Assembly: GCF_004331955.1 (NCBI RefSeq) | Contig: NZ_CP036532.1 | Span: 3,187,501-3,251,500, forward strand | Origin: Roseitalea porphyridii | GTDB taxonomy: Bacteria > Pseudomonadota > Alphaproteobacteria > Rhizobiales > Rhizobiaceae | Direction: 5' to 3' | DNA: 64,000 nucleotides | Shown here: positions 1-9,308 of the stretch, piece by piece | Position numbering within the stretch: position 1 is the first letter of the stretch | Layout of the letters: every line of letters begins with the position of its first letter | Program-made: the position numbers and the translations under genes | The notes under the pieces: generated by a model | Databases searched by the model: none | Seen by the model: only the letters and a program-made list of their open reading frames with translations | Told to the model about the DNA's origin: nothing

Positions 1-66
1 TCTGTGATGACCAAGAGAGCGAAGCAAAGGGACGCCAGCGGCGGTGCCGCCCTCGTTGGTGAGCGG

Positions 67-96
67 TATATAGTCGTGGGGGCCGCGACCTGTCAA
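67..96 (-). promoter_or_regulatory. Strong leftward sigma70-type promoter leaving the window
   Basis: Read on the minus strand, a perfect -35 box TTGACA (96-91) is followed after 18 bp by TATATA (72-67). The downstream transcript would leave the window at its left edge. Near-consensus spacing with a GC-rich leader suggests a highly expressed target such as a stable RNA operon, but the transcribed gene is not visible. The rest of 1-256 shows no gene; it also holds a forward TTGACA near 194-199 with no good -10. Confidence 0.55.
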
Positions 97-256
97 TCAT
101 CAAACGAGCGATTTTTTACATTTTTTTGACAGCGCCTCGACGGCCCCTCCGATGGCCCGCCAAACCCGGGAGCTCCGACCGGCAGGGCCATTTGATTGAC
201 ACATTTGACCCCACAAGGCATTGACCTCAAGGGGATCGACAAAAAGCCATGCGCCC

Positions 257-2227
257 ATGACGGCAAAGCCGCACAGACAAAGAGATCTGGTGGGAGACGA
301 GCCTGCCATTGCCGGCACCGCCCGGCGCGCGCCGGACCGGCGCGAGATTTCGCTGCGCTGGCTGACCGGAACCTTCCTGACCGGACTGACCTCCACCACG
401 CTGATGGGAGCGGCCCTTTTCGCGGCCCTCGACGGCAAGCAGTTTCTGGCCACCCCGCCCGAGGTCGCCTCGCGCGCGAGCCATCCCCATGAAGACGCGC
501 AGCCCGGCGTGAAGACGGCGCGGCTGGTCGGCATGAGCATCCTCGCTTCCGAGCCGCCCAGCGACCGGCGCCGCATGAGCGTGTCGACGGTCACCCGCAC
601 AAGCGATGCCGACGTCGTGCGCACCCGGCCTTTCGAGCACCTGTCGATCACGCTCGCGGCGGCGCGTTCGGTCGAGACCGAGTACCCGCCGTTCAATCCC
701 CTGACCATCTTCTCGGAATCCGGCGAGACCGAACCCGAACCCGCCGAGGACCTGTCGACCCGCAGCCTCATCTATGGCGCGAGCATCGAGACCGGCGCGT
801 CGATCCGGGTGACCGACTTCGTCTTCAACGACGAGGAGACCTATGACACCGCGTTCGAGATCAGCCTGGCCGAAGCGGAAGAGGCCGTCCGCGAACGCGC
901 CGACGTGCTGATCGAGGGCGCCATCGAGGTCGCCTCTCTGCATTATGTCGACCCGCGCCGTTTCGGCGTGGACGACCCGCTTCTCGCCGGCATCGCAAGC
1001 ACCGGCGCGCAGGCCCGGATCGTGCCGCAGAACGTATCGATCGCCGAACCGGCCGAAGACGGCACGGAAATCAAGTATGCCGAGGACCTGATCGAGGTCC
1101 ACGAGACGACCGAACTTGAAGCGCTGATGAAATCGGCCGGCCATCCTGGCGGCGGCGAGATGGCCCAGGCTCTCGCAACCCTGCTGAACGCCACTTCGCT
1201 GCGCGGCGGCCACACCATCCGGCTCGGCCTGCTCGACGAAGGACAGGCCGAGGCAGGACGCGTCATCCGCGCGACGGTCTATGCCGGCCGCGATCATGTG
1301 CTGACCATCGCGCTCAACGACCAGGAACAGTTCGTGCCGGCGCCCGAGCCCGTCGACAGCGGCATCATGCGCCATGCCCGCCAGCAGGCGACCGAGCCGG
1401 CACCGCCGCCGCGCGACATGCCGTCCATCTATGATGCGATCTATCGCGGCGTGCTGGCCTACGAGCTGCCGCAGTCGCTGGCCGCGCAGATCGTGCGCAT
1501 GGTTGCCGCCGATGTCGATTTCCGGTCGCCGGTCACGCCCGGCGATTCGCTCGAACTCTTCTATTCGGTGCCCGAGGAAGGCGTCAGCGACGCCGCGCGC
1601 GAGGTCCTGTTCGTGCGCGCCACCTTCGGCGGCCAGTCGCGCAAGTTCTACAAGTTCCGCAGCGCCGACGGCACCACCGACTATTATGACGAGGAAGGCC
1701 GCAGCGCCCGGCAGTTCCTGCTGCGCAATCCCGTGCCGACCGGCAAGTTCCGGTCCGGCTTCGGCATGCGCCGTCACCCGATCCTTGGCTATTCGCGCAT
1801 GCACTGGGGTGCCGACTGGGCCGCCCCGCGCGGCACCCCGATCATCGCGCCGGGCCATGGCACCGTGGTCAAGGCCGGCTGGAACAGCGGCTACGGCAAG
1901 CAGACCGTGATCCGCCACGCCAATGGCTACGAGACCTCCTATTCGCACCAGACGCGCTTCGCCAAGGGCATCGCCGCCGGTGCCAAGGTCCGCCAGGGCC
2001 AGGTGATCGGCTATGTGGGCTCGACCGGCCTGTCGACCGGCCCCCACCTGCACTACGAGATGAGCGTCAACGGCAAGCGCGTCGACCCGATGCGCGTGCG
2101 CCTGCCCGACGGCAAGACACTGTCCGGCGCCGAACTGGTCGCCTTCAAGCGCGAACGCGACCGGATCAACACGCTTCTGGAAATCGACCTCGAAGAGACG
2201 ACCGAAGTCGCCAGCGCCGACGGCTGA
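257..2227 (+). CDS. M23 family metallopeptidase, membrane-anchored
   Basis: Predicted peptidoglycan DD-endopeptidase of the LytM/M23 family, acting in the periplasm. Starting at the ATG at 257 it has 656 residues; an in-frame ATG at 221 would add 12. A single membrane segment lies at about residues 37-58. A long region follows, and the catalytic M23 domain occupies about residues 490-620. Zinc ligands are visible as HWGAD (H516, D520) and the HLH motif (H597, H599), so the enzyme should be active. The N-terminal half up to about 480 has no motif I can name, although full-length rhizobial homologues share this layout. The gene ends 14 bases from the convergent MFS gene. Confidence 0.9.
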   Translation: MTAKPHRQRDLVGDEPAIAGTARRAPDRREISLRWLTGTFLTGLTSTTLMGAALFAALDGKQFLATPPEVASRASHPHEDAQPGVKTARLVGMSILASEPPSDRRRMSVSTVTRTSDADVVRTRPFEHLSITLAAARSVETEYPPFNPLTIFSESGETEPEPAEDLSTRSLIYGASIETGASIRVTDFVFNDEETYDTAFEISLAEAEEAVRERADVLIEGAIEVASLHYVDPRRFGVDDPLLAGIASTGAQARIVPQNVSIAEPAEDGTEIKYAEDLIEVHETTELEALMKSAGHPGGGEMAQALATLLNATSLRGGHTIRLGLLDEGQAEAGRVIRATVYAGRDHVLTIALNDQEQFVPAPEPVDSGIMRHARQQATEPAPPPRDMPSIYDAIYRGVLAYELPQSLAAQIVRMVAADVDFRSPVTPGDSLELFYSVPEEGVSDAAREVLFVRATFGGQSRKFYKFRSADGTTDYYDEEGRSARQFLLRNPVPTGKFRSGFGMRRHPILGYSRMHWGADWAAPRGTPIIAPGHGTVVKAGWNSGYGKQTVIRHANGYETSYSHQTRFAKGIAAGAKVRQGQVIGYVGSTGLSTGPHLHYEMSVNGKRVDPMRVRLPDGKTLSGAELVAFKRERDRINTLLEIDLEETTEVASADG

Positions 2228-2241
2228 ACGCCCGAACGGGC

Positions 2242-3759
2242 CTATGTCCGTTGCGGCTCGGCTTGGCCTGTGCGCGGCAACGTCGTCCAGGCGATCACCG
2301 CCGACAGCGCAGACAAGACCGCCGTGACGAGCGCGATCGTCGAGAAGACGTTCGTCGTCGCCGCAGCGTGATCGGCGGCGCGCGCCTGTGATGTCCCCTC
2401 GAGGATCTCGCCGAAGCTCGTTTCGGCGCCCGGCGGCATCAGCATCGGATAGAGCGCGGCCGCCAGAAGCCCCATGGCCGCCACCGCCACCAGTCCCGCG
2501 ACGCGCGAAACGGCATTGTTGATGCCCGAGGCCGTGCCGGTCTGCTCGTCATCGACCGAGGTCATCACCGCCGTCGACAGCGGCGAGACGAGCAGCGACA
2601 TGCCGAACGCCGACAGCACCATCAGCGGCAGCACGCCCAACCAGAAGTTCTGCCAGTGCACGGTGACGGCAAGGATCGCATAGGCGCTCGCCACGATCAG
2701 CGCCCCCGCGGTTACCGGCAGCGCCGCGCCGTGCTTTCCGGCATAATCGCCCGCCCTGCCGGACAGAAGGCCGACGAAGACCGTGATCGGCACGAACGTG
2801 ATCGCCGCGGCCGCCTCTGTTACGCCCCAGCCGCCGATCACCGTCATCGGCAGATAGAACAGCATCGCCGACAGGCCGAAATAGAGCGAGAAGGTCAGAA
2901 GGTTCGCGCCCGAAAACGCGCGTATCCGGAACAGCGACAGCGGCACCATCGGCACCGCCGCGCGGCGCTCCCACCACACGAAAACGGCCACAAGCACGGC
3001 GCTTACCATGACGGCCGTCGCGACCGAGCCCGGGTCGGGCACGCTCCCCTCCCCGCCCGTGCCGGTCAGCCCGAACGCCAGAACAAGAAGCGCCAGCGTG
3101 ATCAGCGCGCCGCCGACCACGTCGAGGCGGCGGCCTCCCTCCGCCTCGTCCGGCGGAACCAGGAACCACAACATGCCAAGCGCGACCGCGCCGAACGGCA
3201 GGTTGATGGCGAACAGAAGACGCCAGGCCTGCTCGCCGAAAAGGCTCAGCGCAGCACCGCCGAGGATTGGCCCGGCCGCCGTGGTCAGCGCCGAGGCGGC
3301 GGCCCAGATGCCGATCGCCTTGCCGCGCTCGTTGGCCGGATAGGCCTTGGCGATGATCGCCAGGCTGCCCGGCACCATGATCGCGGCGCCCAGGCCCTGC
3401 ACGGCGCGCGCGACGATCAGGATTTCCGCATTCGGCGCGATCGTGCATGCGATCGAGGCGCCGGTGAAGATGGCGATGCCGATGATGAACATCCGCCGCA
3501 GCCCGTAGCGGTCGCCCGCCGCCCCGCCGATCAGGATGAGCGAGGACAGGAACAGCATGTAGGCGTTGTTGATCCACAGCGCCTCGGCAAGCGTCGCCGG
3601 CAGCGTGGCACGGATCGCCGGCGTCGCGATCGAGATCACCGAGCCGTCGATGAACCCCATGGAGGAGGCGAGGATAGCGGCGATCAGCACGAACCTGCGC
3701 CGCTGGCGCGGGCAGAAAGTCCGGCTGCCGCCCGCTGGATGGGTTGCCGCTTCTGCCAT
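2242..3759 (-). CDS. MFS transporter, DHA2 (EmrB/QacA-like) drug:H+ antiporter family
   Basis: A 505-residue integral membrane protein whose length and hydrophobic pattern fit the 14-helix DHA2 branch of the major facilitator superfamily. The loop signature GGAAGDRYGLRR lies after the second helix near residue 80. The substrate cannot be told from sequence; members of the branch export drugs, dyes or metabolites with proton exchange. There is no membrane-fusion partner (EmrA) next to it and no regulator, so it may be a single-component inner-membrane pump. It is convergent with the M23 peptidase gene. Confidence 0.9.
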   Translation of the reverse strand: MAEAATHPAGGSRTFCPRQRRRFVLIAAILASSMGFIDGSVISIATPAIRATLPATLAEALWINNAYMLFLSSLILIGGAAGDRYGLRRMFIIGIAIFTGASIACTIAPNAEILIVARAVQGLGAAIMVPGSLAIIAKAYPANERGKAIGIWAAASALTTAAGPILGGAALSLFGEQAWRLLFAINLPFGAVALGMLWFLVPPDEAEGGRRLDVVGGALITLALLVLAFGLTGTGGEGSVPDPGSVATAVMVSAVLVAVFVWWERRAAVPMVPLSLFRIRAFSGANLLTFSLYFGLSAMLFYLPMTVIGGWGVTEAAAAITFVPITVFVGLLSGRAGDYAGKHGAALPVTAGALIVASAYAILAVTVHWQNFWLGVLPLMVLSAFGMSLLVSPLSTAVMTSVDDEQTGTASGINNAVSRVAGLVAVAAMGLLAAALYPMLMPPGAETSFGEILEGTSQARAADHAAATTNVFSTIALVTAVLSALSAVIAWTTLPRTGQAEPQRT

Positions 3760-3995
3760 AACGCCCCCGGTTCGGCGCCACGCTATGCGAGCGGGCCGGA
3801 CAAGGCAAAGAAAAAGGCCCCGTCCATTCGAACCAGCTGCCGTCGGTAACGGCAGGCGCGTTCGCCATCACCTCTCCGATTGTGAACGACGCCTCGCCAA
3901 GTTGACCGCCATGGGTCCGTCACCGATCCCGTGCGCCGGAACGACCGCGACGCAGCGGCATTGGGTGGCCGAAGGGATTCGAAAGGAGAAAACCA

Positions 3996-4649
3996 ATGAA
4001 ACGCACGATCCTGACCGCAACCGTCGCAGCCATCGCGGCACTGGCCGCCGTTCCGGCACACGCCGACACGACGGCGCAGGCAACGACCGATCTGAACATC
4101 CGCTCAGGCCCCGGCCCGCAGTACGAGCCCATCGGCGTGATCGCCGGCGGCGACAATGTCGTCGTTGACGGCTGCGTGGAAGCCAGTTCCTGGTGCCAGG
4201 TCAGCTATGAAGGGCAGACCGGCTGGTCCTATGGCGAGTACCTGCAGGCCAGCGTTCAGAACGAACAGGTGGTGGTCGTCGAACGCCGCGACCAGCTGCA
4301 GGTGCCGTTCGTTTCCTATGACGGTGGCAGCGAAGGCGCGGCCGTCGGTGCAGCCGGCGGTGCGATTACCGGCGCCCTGATCGGCGGACCGGTCGGCGCG
4401 GCGGTCGGCGGCGTCGCAGGCGCCGTTGGTGGCGCGGCGATCGACCCGCCGCAGCCGGTCGGCACCTATGTCGTCGAGAACCCGGCCGAACCGGTCTATC
4501 TGGAAGGCGAGGTGGTCGTCGGTGCGGGCGTGCCCGAGACCGTGCAGCTGACGCCGGTGCCCGACTATGACTACCAGTATGCCTACCTCAACGGTCAGCC
4601 GGTTCTGATCGACCCGCAGACGCGGCAGATCGTCCACGTCTATCGCTGA
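3996..4649 (+). CDS. Secreted SH3 domain protein with glycine zipper and DUF1236-like tail
   Basis: A 217-residue exported protein. Residues 1-23 form a signal peptide ending in AHA. A bacterial SH3 domain follows (about 25-85, with [15 protein letters not shown]). Residues about 105-150 are a Gly/Ala-rich stretch of the glycine-zipper type (GAAVGAAGG...), which may sit in or along a membrane. The tail (about 185-217, ending QIVHVYR) resembles the DUF1236 repeat of rhizobial envelope proteins. A GAAAGGAG ribosome site lies just before the ATG. Its role is probably cell-envelope binding; nothing indicates enzymatic activity. A strong terminator follows. Confidence 0.85.
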   Translation: MKRTILTATVAAIAALAAVPAHADTTAQATTDLNIRSGPGPQYEPIGVIAGGDNVVVDGCVEASSWCQVSYEGQTGWSYGEYLQASVQNEQVVVVERRDQLQVPFVSYDGGSEGAAVGAAGGAITGALIGGPVGAAVGGVAGAVGGAAIDPPQPVGTYVVENPAEPVYLEGEVVVGAGVPETVQLTPVPDYDYQYAYLNGQPVLIDPQTRQIVHVYR

Positions 4650-4686
4650 GCGCACAAGCCCGGACAAACAGGGCCGAATGAAAGAA

Positions 4687-4712
4687 GGGGCGCCCGCCGG
4701 GCGCCCCTTTTT
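4687..4712 (+). terminator. Intrinsic terminator after the SH3 gene
   Basis: A perfect 9-bp stem (GGGGCGCCC, 4687-4695, with GGGCGCCCC, 4699-4707) has a 3-nt loop and is followed by five T. It lies between convergent genes. The opposite strand also has a T-rich run after the stem, so it may also stop etfBA transcription. Confidence 0.9.
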
Positions 4713-4751
4713 CCATGCCGATAGCGCCCGGACTCACCGGGCGGCGCGGCG

Positions 4752-5681
4752 TCAAAGCGCCTTTTCGAGTTCCGGCAGAACGTCGAACAGATCGGCGACG
4801 AGGCCATAGTCGGCAACCTGGAAGATCGGCGCGTCCTCGTCCTTGTTGATGGCGACGATGACTTTTGAGTCCTTCATGCCGGCCAGATGCTGGATCGCCC
4901 CCGAGATGCCGCAGGCGATGTAGAGGTCGGGAGCCACCACCTTGCCGGTCTGTCCCACCTGCCAGTCATTGGGCGCATAGCCCGCATCGACCGCCGCGCG
5001 CGAGGCGCCGACCGCCGCGCCCAGCTTGTCGGCAACCGGCAGGATCACCTCCTCGAACTTGTCGGAAGAACCAAGCGCGCGACCGCCTGAGATGATGATC
5101 TTCGCCGAGGTCAATTCTGGCCGATCTCCGCCCGAAAGTTCCGTCGACACGTAGGACGAAAGGCCCGGATCGGCCGGCGCGTCGATCGTCTCGACGGTGG
5201 CGCTGCCGCCCTCGCCCACCGCGTTGAACGAGGCGGTGCGCACGGTGATCACCTTCTTGGCGTCCGAGGACTGGACGGTCTGGATCGCGTTGCCGGCATA
5301 GATCGGGCGCTTGAACGTGTCGGCCGACACGACCTCGGTGATGTCGGAAAGCTGCATCACGTCGAGCAGGGCTGCGACCCGCGGCATGATGTTCTTGCCG
5401 TTGGTCGTGGCGGCGGCGACGAACGCGTCATAGCCGTCGGCGAGACCGACGATCAGCGCCGCCATAGGTTCGGCGAGCTGGTGTTCGAGCGCGGCCTCCT
5501 CGGCGAGCAGCACCTTGGCGACGCCGTCGAGCTTGCCGGCCTGATCGGCCACCGCCTGCGCGCCCTTGCCGGCGACCAGCACATGGACGTCGCCGCCGAT
5601 GTCCTTGGCGGCGCTCAGCGCCTTGGCCGTCTGATCCGACAGGGTTTGGTTGTCATGTTCGGCTACGAGCAAAATGGTCAT
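4752..5681 (-). CDS. etfA: Electron transfer flavoprotein alpha subunit
   Basis: The 309-residue FAD-binding subunit of ETF. It takes electrons from acyl-CoA and related dehydrogenases and passes them to ETF:ubiquinone oxidoreductase. The C-terminal FAD domain is clear ([19 protein letters not shown] followed by an IAINKD-type segment, about residues 240-285). The length is normal. It lies 11 bases after etfB on the same strand, forming a two-gene operon, and is convergent with the SH3 gene. Confidence 0.95.
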   Translation of the reverse strand: MTILLVAEHDNQTLSDQTAKALSAAKDIGGDVHVLVAGKGAQAVADQAGKLDGVAKVLLAEEAALEHQLAEPMAALIVGLADGYDAFVAAATTNGKNIMPRVAALLDVMQLSDITEVVSADTFKRPIYAGNAIQTVQSSDAKKVITVRTASFNAVGEGGSATVETIDAPADPGLSSYVSTELSGGDRPELTSAKIIISGGRALGSSDKFEEVILPVADKLGAAVGASRAAVDAGYAPNDWQVGQTGKVVAPDLYIACGISGAIQHLAGMKDSKVIVAINKDEDAPIFQVADYGLVADLFDVLPELEKAL

Positions 5682-5692
5682 GATCGTGATCC

Positions 5693-6442
5693 CTAAAGAA
5701 CGCCGGCTTCGTTTTTGAGCTTGTCGACAAGCTCGTTCACGTCGGCCACCTTGATACCCGCCTTGCGGCCTTCGGGTTCCTCGGTCTTGAGCACCTGAAG
5801 ACGCGGCGCCGGATCGACGCCGAAGTCGGCCGGAGCCTTCTCCTCGATCGGCTTCTTCTTGGCCTTCATGATGTTGGGAAGCGAAGCGTAGCGCGGCTCG
5901 TTAAGCCGCAGATCGGTGGTCACGATCGCCGGCATGGCGATCTCGATCGTCTGCAGGCCGCCGTCGATTTCCCGCGTGACCTTGGCCTTGTCGCCATCGA
6001 TCTCGACCTTGGAGGCGAAGGTGCCCTGGCTCCAGCCCAGCAGCGCGGCCAGCATCTGGCCGGTCTGGTTGGCGTCGTCGTCGATCGCCTGCTTGCCGAG
6101 GATGACAAGACCGGGCTCCTCGGCCTCGACGACGCCCTTGAGCATCTTGGCCACCGCCAGCGGCTCCACGATATCGTCATGCTTGATCAGGATGCCCCGG
6201 TCGGCGCCCATGGCGAGCGCGGTGCGGATCGTCTCGGTCGCCTTGTCCGGGCCGATCGACACGATGACGATCTCGTCGGCCTGGCCGGCTTCCTTCATCC
6301 GGATGGCCTGCTCGACGGAAATCTCGTCGAAGGGGTTCATCGACATCTTCACGTTGGCGAGCTCGACGCCCGAGCCGTCCGGCTTGACCCGGATCTTCAC
6401 GTTGTAGTCGACCACCCGCTTGACGGGCACCAATATCTTCAT
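5693..6442 (-). CDS. etfB: Electron transfer flavoprotein beta subunit
   Basis: The 249-residue AMP-binding subunit of ETF, starting [20 protein letters not shown] as is usual in Alphaproteobacteria. The signature around [10 protein letters not shown] (about residue 120) and the C-terminal arm are intact. It is the first gene of the etfBA operon. The roughly 245-base gap upstream carries an ACGT-type palindrome that may be an operator. The 3-hydroxybutyryl-CoA dehydrogenase gene that often accompanies etfBA in rhizobia lies elsewhere in this window (41856). Confidence 0.95.
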   Translation of the reverse strand: MKILVPVKRVVDYNVKIRVKPDGSGVELANVKMSMNPFDEISVEQAIRMKEAGQADEIVIVSIGPDKATETIRTALAMGADRGILIKHDDIVEPLAVAKMLKGVVEAEEPGLVILGKQAIDDDANQTGQMLAALLGWSQGTFASKVEIDGDKAKVTREIDGGLQTIEIAMPAIVTTDLRLNEPRYASLPNIMKAKKKPIEEKAPADFGVDPAPRLQVLKTEEPEGRKAGIKVADVNELVDKLKNEAGVL

Positions 6443-6619
6443 CGCACCAACTCCCTTCGTGCGCTGCCGGACCGGGGGTCCTGACCCGGTCAGCCCTTAG
6501 GCTCCGACCGGCGGTTCTGCTTGCGCAAGTCCGACACGCCGCGTCGGCGCGTGGATGCTTGTTTTTGCGCCGTCGCGCAAGCCCCGCCCGATCGTCGCGG
6601 GAGCCGACCTATGAAATTC

Positions 6620-6633
6620 TGACGTTTACGTCA
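6620..6633. promoter_or_regulatory. Palindromic operator candidate upstream of etfBA
   Basis: TGACGT-TT-ACGTCA is a perfect 6-bp inverted repeat. On the minus strand its edge reads TTGACG, so it could overlap a -35 box for etfBA, whose start codon lies about 180 bases downstream. ACGT-core palindromes are known for MerR-type regulators of acyl-CoA and branched-chain catabolism such as LiuR; assigning it to that family is inference. The rest of 6443-6688 shows nothing clear. Confidence 0.4.
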
Positions 6634-6688
6634 ACGTTATAGGCCGCGTCACCGCGACACGGCGATGGCCGGCGGGAGACATCGCGTG

Positions 6689-7444
6689 CTAGCCGCGTCC
6701 CCAGGGTCCGTGTGTCGGCGGCTTGTCGGCCTCGACCTCGACAGCCTTCGGCGCCTGCACTTCGCGGTCGAACAGCGGCACCCCGCGCCGGCGCAGCACC
6801 AGGACCAGCGCCATGCCGGCGATGATGCCGCCGACATGCGCCGCCCAGGAGACCTGATCGTCGCCGAGAAAGGCCAGCATCGCGAATTGGAAGCCGACCC
6901 AGAACAGCAGCGGGATCCAGGCGGGCAGCGGCAGCGGAACGCGGCCCAGAACCAGCACCCAGACGCGGACCTTCGGATGCAGCAGCAGATAGGCGCCGAC
7001 GATGCCGGCGACCGCACCCGAGGCGCCGATCAGCGGCGCCGCCGAGGCCGGATCCATCAACCCGTGCGCCAGCGCACCGGCGATCGCGCACAGTATGTAG
7101 AAGACGAAGAACTTCACATGGCCCAACGCGTCCTCGACATTGTCGCCGAACACCCACAGGAACAGCATGTTGCCGCCAAGATGCCAGAAGTCGCCGTGCA
7201 GGAACGCGTAGCTGACCAGCGAAAGCTCCTCGGGGATCAGCACGAGTTCGGGCGGCAGTTCGGAGAAGTCGTTGACCACCGCGGGCGTGTAGCCGAGCGA
7301 GAAGACCGTGGCGTAGAGCCCTTCCTCGGTCGCCACCAGGTTGACGAACACGAAGACGAGCACGTTTGCGGCGATCAGCCCCAGCGTCACATATTGAAGG
7401 TCGATGTGCTTGAGCCGGTTGGCATCATGCAGCGGCACGAACAT
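6689..7444 (-). CDS. Rhomboid family intramembrane serine protease
   Basis: A 251-residue polytopic membrane protein of the rhomboid family. The catalytic serine is in GASGAVAG (S142) and the catalytic histidine in AAHVGG (H203); the HGDFWHLGGNMLFLWVFG block upstream is also typical. The start at 7444 (MFVPLHDANRL) is preferred because GGAG lies 10 bases upstream and homologues begin this way. An in-frame ATG at 7477 lacks a ribosome site. The enzyme would cleave membrane-spanning substrates, which are unknown here. It is transcribed divergently from the MarR-acetyltransferase gene. Confidence 0.9.
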   Translation of the reverse strand: MFVPLHDANRLKHIDLQYVTLGLIAANVLVFVFVNLVATEEGLYATVFSLGYTPAVVNDFSELPPELVLIPEELSLVSYAFLHGDFWHLGGNMLFLWVFGDNVEDALGHVKFFVFYILCAIAGALAHGLMDPASAAPLIGASGAVAGIVGAYLLLHPKVRVWVLVLGRVPLPLPAWIPLLFWVGFQFAMLAFLGDDQVSWAAHVGGIIAGMALVLVLRRRGVPLFDREVQAPKAVEVEADKPPTHGPWGRG

Positions 7445-7556
7445 CCGCGTCGGGCTCCAGGGGCGTGTGGCGGCCATTAGAGCGGAGCGGGGCGGCGAAT
7501 TCAACGGACAATTTCCCAATGCGCGGTCGGGTCGGGCATTGCCCGCGTCAATTTAC

Positions 7557-7570
7557 CTGACTAAAGTCAG
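7557..7570. promoter_or_regulatory. Inverted repeat at the MarR-GNAT start, probable autoregulatory operator
   Basis: CTGACT-AA-AGTCAG is a perfect 6-bp inverted repeat ending 5 bases before the ATG at 7576. MarR-family regulators usually bind such short palindromes at their own promoters. A bound protein here would block initiation or ribosome access. The link to the adjacent regulator is inference from position. Confidence 0.5.
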
Positions 7571-7575
7571 CTATC

Positions 7576-8469
7576 ATGACGACCACAGCAATCCACCGAT
7601 TCCGCCGTTTCAGTCGCGCCGTGACCCGAGAGGTGGGGGCGCTCGATGATTCGTTTCTCGGCCGTGGTCGGCCGCTCGGCGCGGCACGCGTTCTCAATGC
7701 GATCGGCCATGGCCGCGAGGACGTCGCCGACATCCGCGACTATCTGAACCTCGATTCTGGCCTGATGAGCCGCCTGCTGCGCAGCCTCGAGGAGGAAGGG
7801 CTGGTCGCCACGAAGCCCCATCCCCAGGACGGGCGACGGCGTGTGGCGCAGCTGACGGCGGCGGGCCGGCGCGAATTCGCCGCCTACGAAGACCTGTCGA
7901 ATGCCCGCGCCGAGACCTTCCTGTCCGGCCAGCACGGCACCGAGGCGCTGCTCGCGGCCATGGACCTGATCGCCACGGTAATCGGCCGGCAGGACATCGC
8001 CATCGAAGCGGTGGACCCGGCCAGCGACGACGCCCGCTTCTGTCTTGAAGCCTACTATGCGGAACTCGCCGAGCGCTTCGAAGAGGGTTTCGAGGTCTCC
8101 CTGTCGCGCGATCCCGACGCCGCGGACATGCGCCGCCCGCACGGCACCTTTCTCGTCGCGTCCTCCGACGGCCTGCCGGTCGGTTGCGTCGGCCTGAAGG
8201 GCAATGGCTCACGGATGGGCGAGGTCAAGCGCCTGTGGGTTGCCCCGCACGCACGCGGGATCGGTCTCGGAAAACGCTTGATGCGAGCCGTCGAGGACGA
8301 GGCGCGGGCGTTGTCGATGCAAGTGCTGCGGCTCGACACGAACCGGGCCCTGCCCGAGGCCTATGCGCTCTACAAGCGCGACGGCTGGACCGAGATCGAC
8401 CGCTTCAACGACGACCCCTATCCGGATCACTTCTTCGAAAAGCGTCTCGACGCCGAAGCGACGGCCTGA
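7576..8469 (+). CDS. MarR-type winged-helix regulator fused to a GNAT acetyltransferase
   Basis: A 297-residue two-domain protein. Residues about 10-110 form a MarR winged helix, with the recognition region around LNLDSGLMSRLLRSLEEEG and a wing containing DGRRR. Residues about 150-290 form a GNAT acetyltransferase, with motif A at about 216-235 (VKRLWVAPHARGIGLGKRL). This architecture is a known bifunctional family. It presumably couples sensing to acetylation of a small molecule or protein, but the substrate is unknown. A perfect palindrome lies directly before the start codon and may mediate autoregulation. It is divergent from the rhomboid gene. Confidence 0.9.
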   Translation: MTTTAIHRFRRFSRAVTREVGALDDSFLGRGRPLGAARVLNAIGHGREDVADIRDYLNLDSGLMSRLLRSLEEEGLVATKPHPQDGRRRVAQLTAAGRREFAAYEDLSNARAETFLSGQHGTEALLAAMDLIATVIGRQDIAIEAVDPASDDARFCLEAYYAELAERFEEGFEVSLSRDPDAADMRRPHGTFLVASSDGLPVGCVGLKGNGSRMGEVKRLWVAPHARGIGLGKRLMRAVEDEARALSMQVLRLDTNRALPEAYALYKRDGWTEIDRFNDDPYPDHFFEKRLDAEATA

Positions 8470-8487
8470 CCCCGCACCGAAGCCCGC

Positions 8488-9066
8488 TCAGCGGTTCTTG
8501 CCGGGCACCCAGAGCACGTCGCGCGCGCCATTGTCGTTGACGACGCGCGCCGCCACGAACAGGAAATCGGAAACGCGGTTCATGTATTTGAGCGCGGCCG
8601 GATTGACGTGCTCGCCGGGCATTTCGGCCAGTTCCACCATCTCGCGCTCGGCCCGGCGCGCCACCGTCCGCGCCAGGTGAAGCGCGGCGGCGGCGGCAGA
8701 ACCGCCCGGCAGCACGAACGAGCGCAGCGGCGCCAGTCCGGCATTGAGCGCGTCGATATCGGCCTCGATGCGCGACACCTGCGTATCGGTAACCCGCAGC
8801 GGTTCGTATTCGAGCTTCTCTTCGGTCTCGGGCGTCGCCAGATCGGCGCCAAGGTCGAACAGATCGTTCTGGATGCGCGAAAGCATCCGGTCGAGATCGG
8901 GATCGCCGCCGGTCTGCAGCCGCGCCATGCCGATGCAGGCATTGGTCTCGTCGACCGTGCCGTAAGCCGCCACGCGCGTGTCGTACTTCAGCCGGCGCTC
9001 GCCGGTTCCGAGCGCCGTGGTGCCGTCATCTCCGGTCTTGGTGTAGATCTTGTTCAGAACGACCAT
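8488..9066 (-). CDS. Cob(I)yrinic acid a,c-diamide adenosyltransferase, PduO type
   Basis: A 192-residue enzyme that transfers the adenosyl group of ATP to reduced cobalamin to give adenosylcobalamin. The N-terminal TKTGDDGTT ATP-binding signature and the C-terminal RVSDFLFVAARVVND helix, with its conserved arginines, are diagnostic of the PduO/MMAB type. The start at 9066 (MVVLNKIYTKTGD) is chosen because homologues begin here; the frame is open further upstream but crosses the next gene. It follows the twin-transmembrane gene by 14 bases, a pair common in rhizobia. Confidence 0.93.
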   Translation of the reverse strand: MVVLNKIYTKTGDDGTTALGTGERRLKYDTRVAAYGTVDETNACIGMARLQTGGDPDLDRMLSRIQNDLFDLGADLATPETEEKLEYEPLRVTDTQVSRIEADIDALNAGLAPLRSFVLPGGSAAAAALHLARTVARRAEREMVELAEMPGEHVNPAALKYMNRVSDFLFVAARVVNDNGARDVLWVPGKNR

Positions 9067-9080
9067 CGCCCGTGCCCCCT

Positions 9081-9281
9081 TCAGCCACTGCCCTGCCGGG
9101 CAAGATAGACGACCACCACGATCAGGACCACCGCGATGAACTGCAGGAACACACGCGCCTGCATCATCTTGTTGGACAGGTTCGCGTCGCCCTGTTTCAT
9201 CATGTTGCGCAGGCCCGCCAGCAGCACCGCGAACACGGCGAGCATGACGAAGATGGTGATGTAGAACAATGGTCCGGACAT
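9081..9281 (-). CDS. Twin transmembrane protein, HIG1-like
   Basis: A 66-residue membrane protein with two hydrophobic helices (about 4-24 and 43-62) joined by a short polar loop rich in Gln/Lys (MMKQGDANLSNKMMQ). The layout is that of the bacterial HIG1-domain small proteins, which are linked to respiratory complexes in related organisms. It is cotranscribed with the cobalamin adenosyltransferase gene. No catalytic residue is visible. Confidence 0.85.
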   Translation of the reverse strand: MSGPLFYITIFVMLAVFAVLLAGLRNMMKQGDANLSNKMMQARVFLQFIAVVLIVVVVYLARQGSG

Positions 9282-9308
9282 GGGTTTCCTGTTTCGTTAC
9301 GCTATCAG

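Noticed and set aside
227-2053. 608-codon minus-strand frame opposite the M23 peptidase gene
   Set aside because: His/Arg/Gly/Ala-rich shadow. The plus-strand gene has intact zinc ligands.
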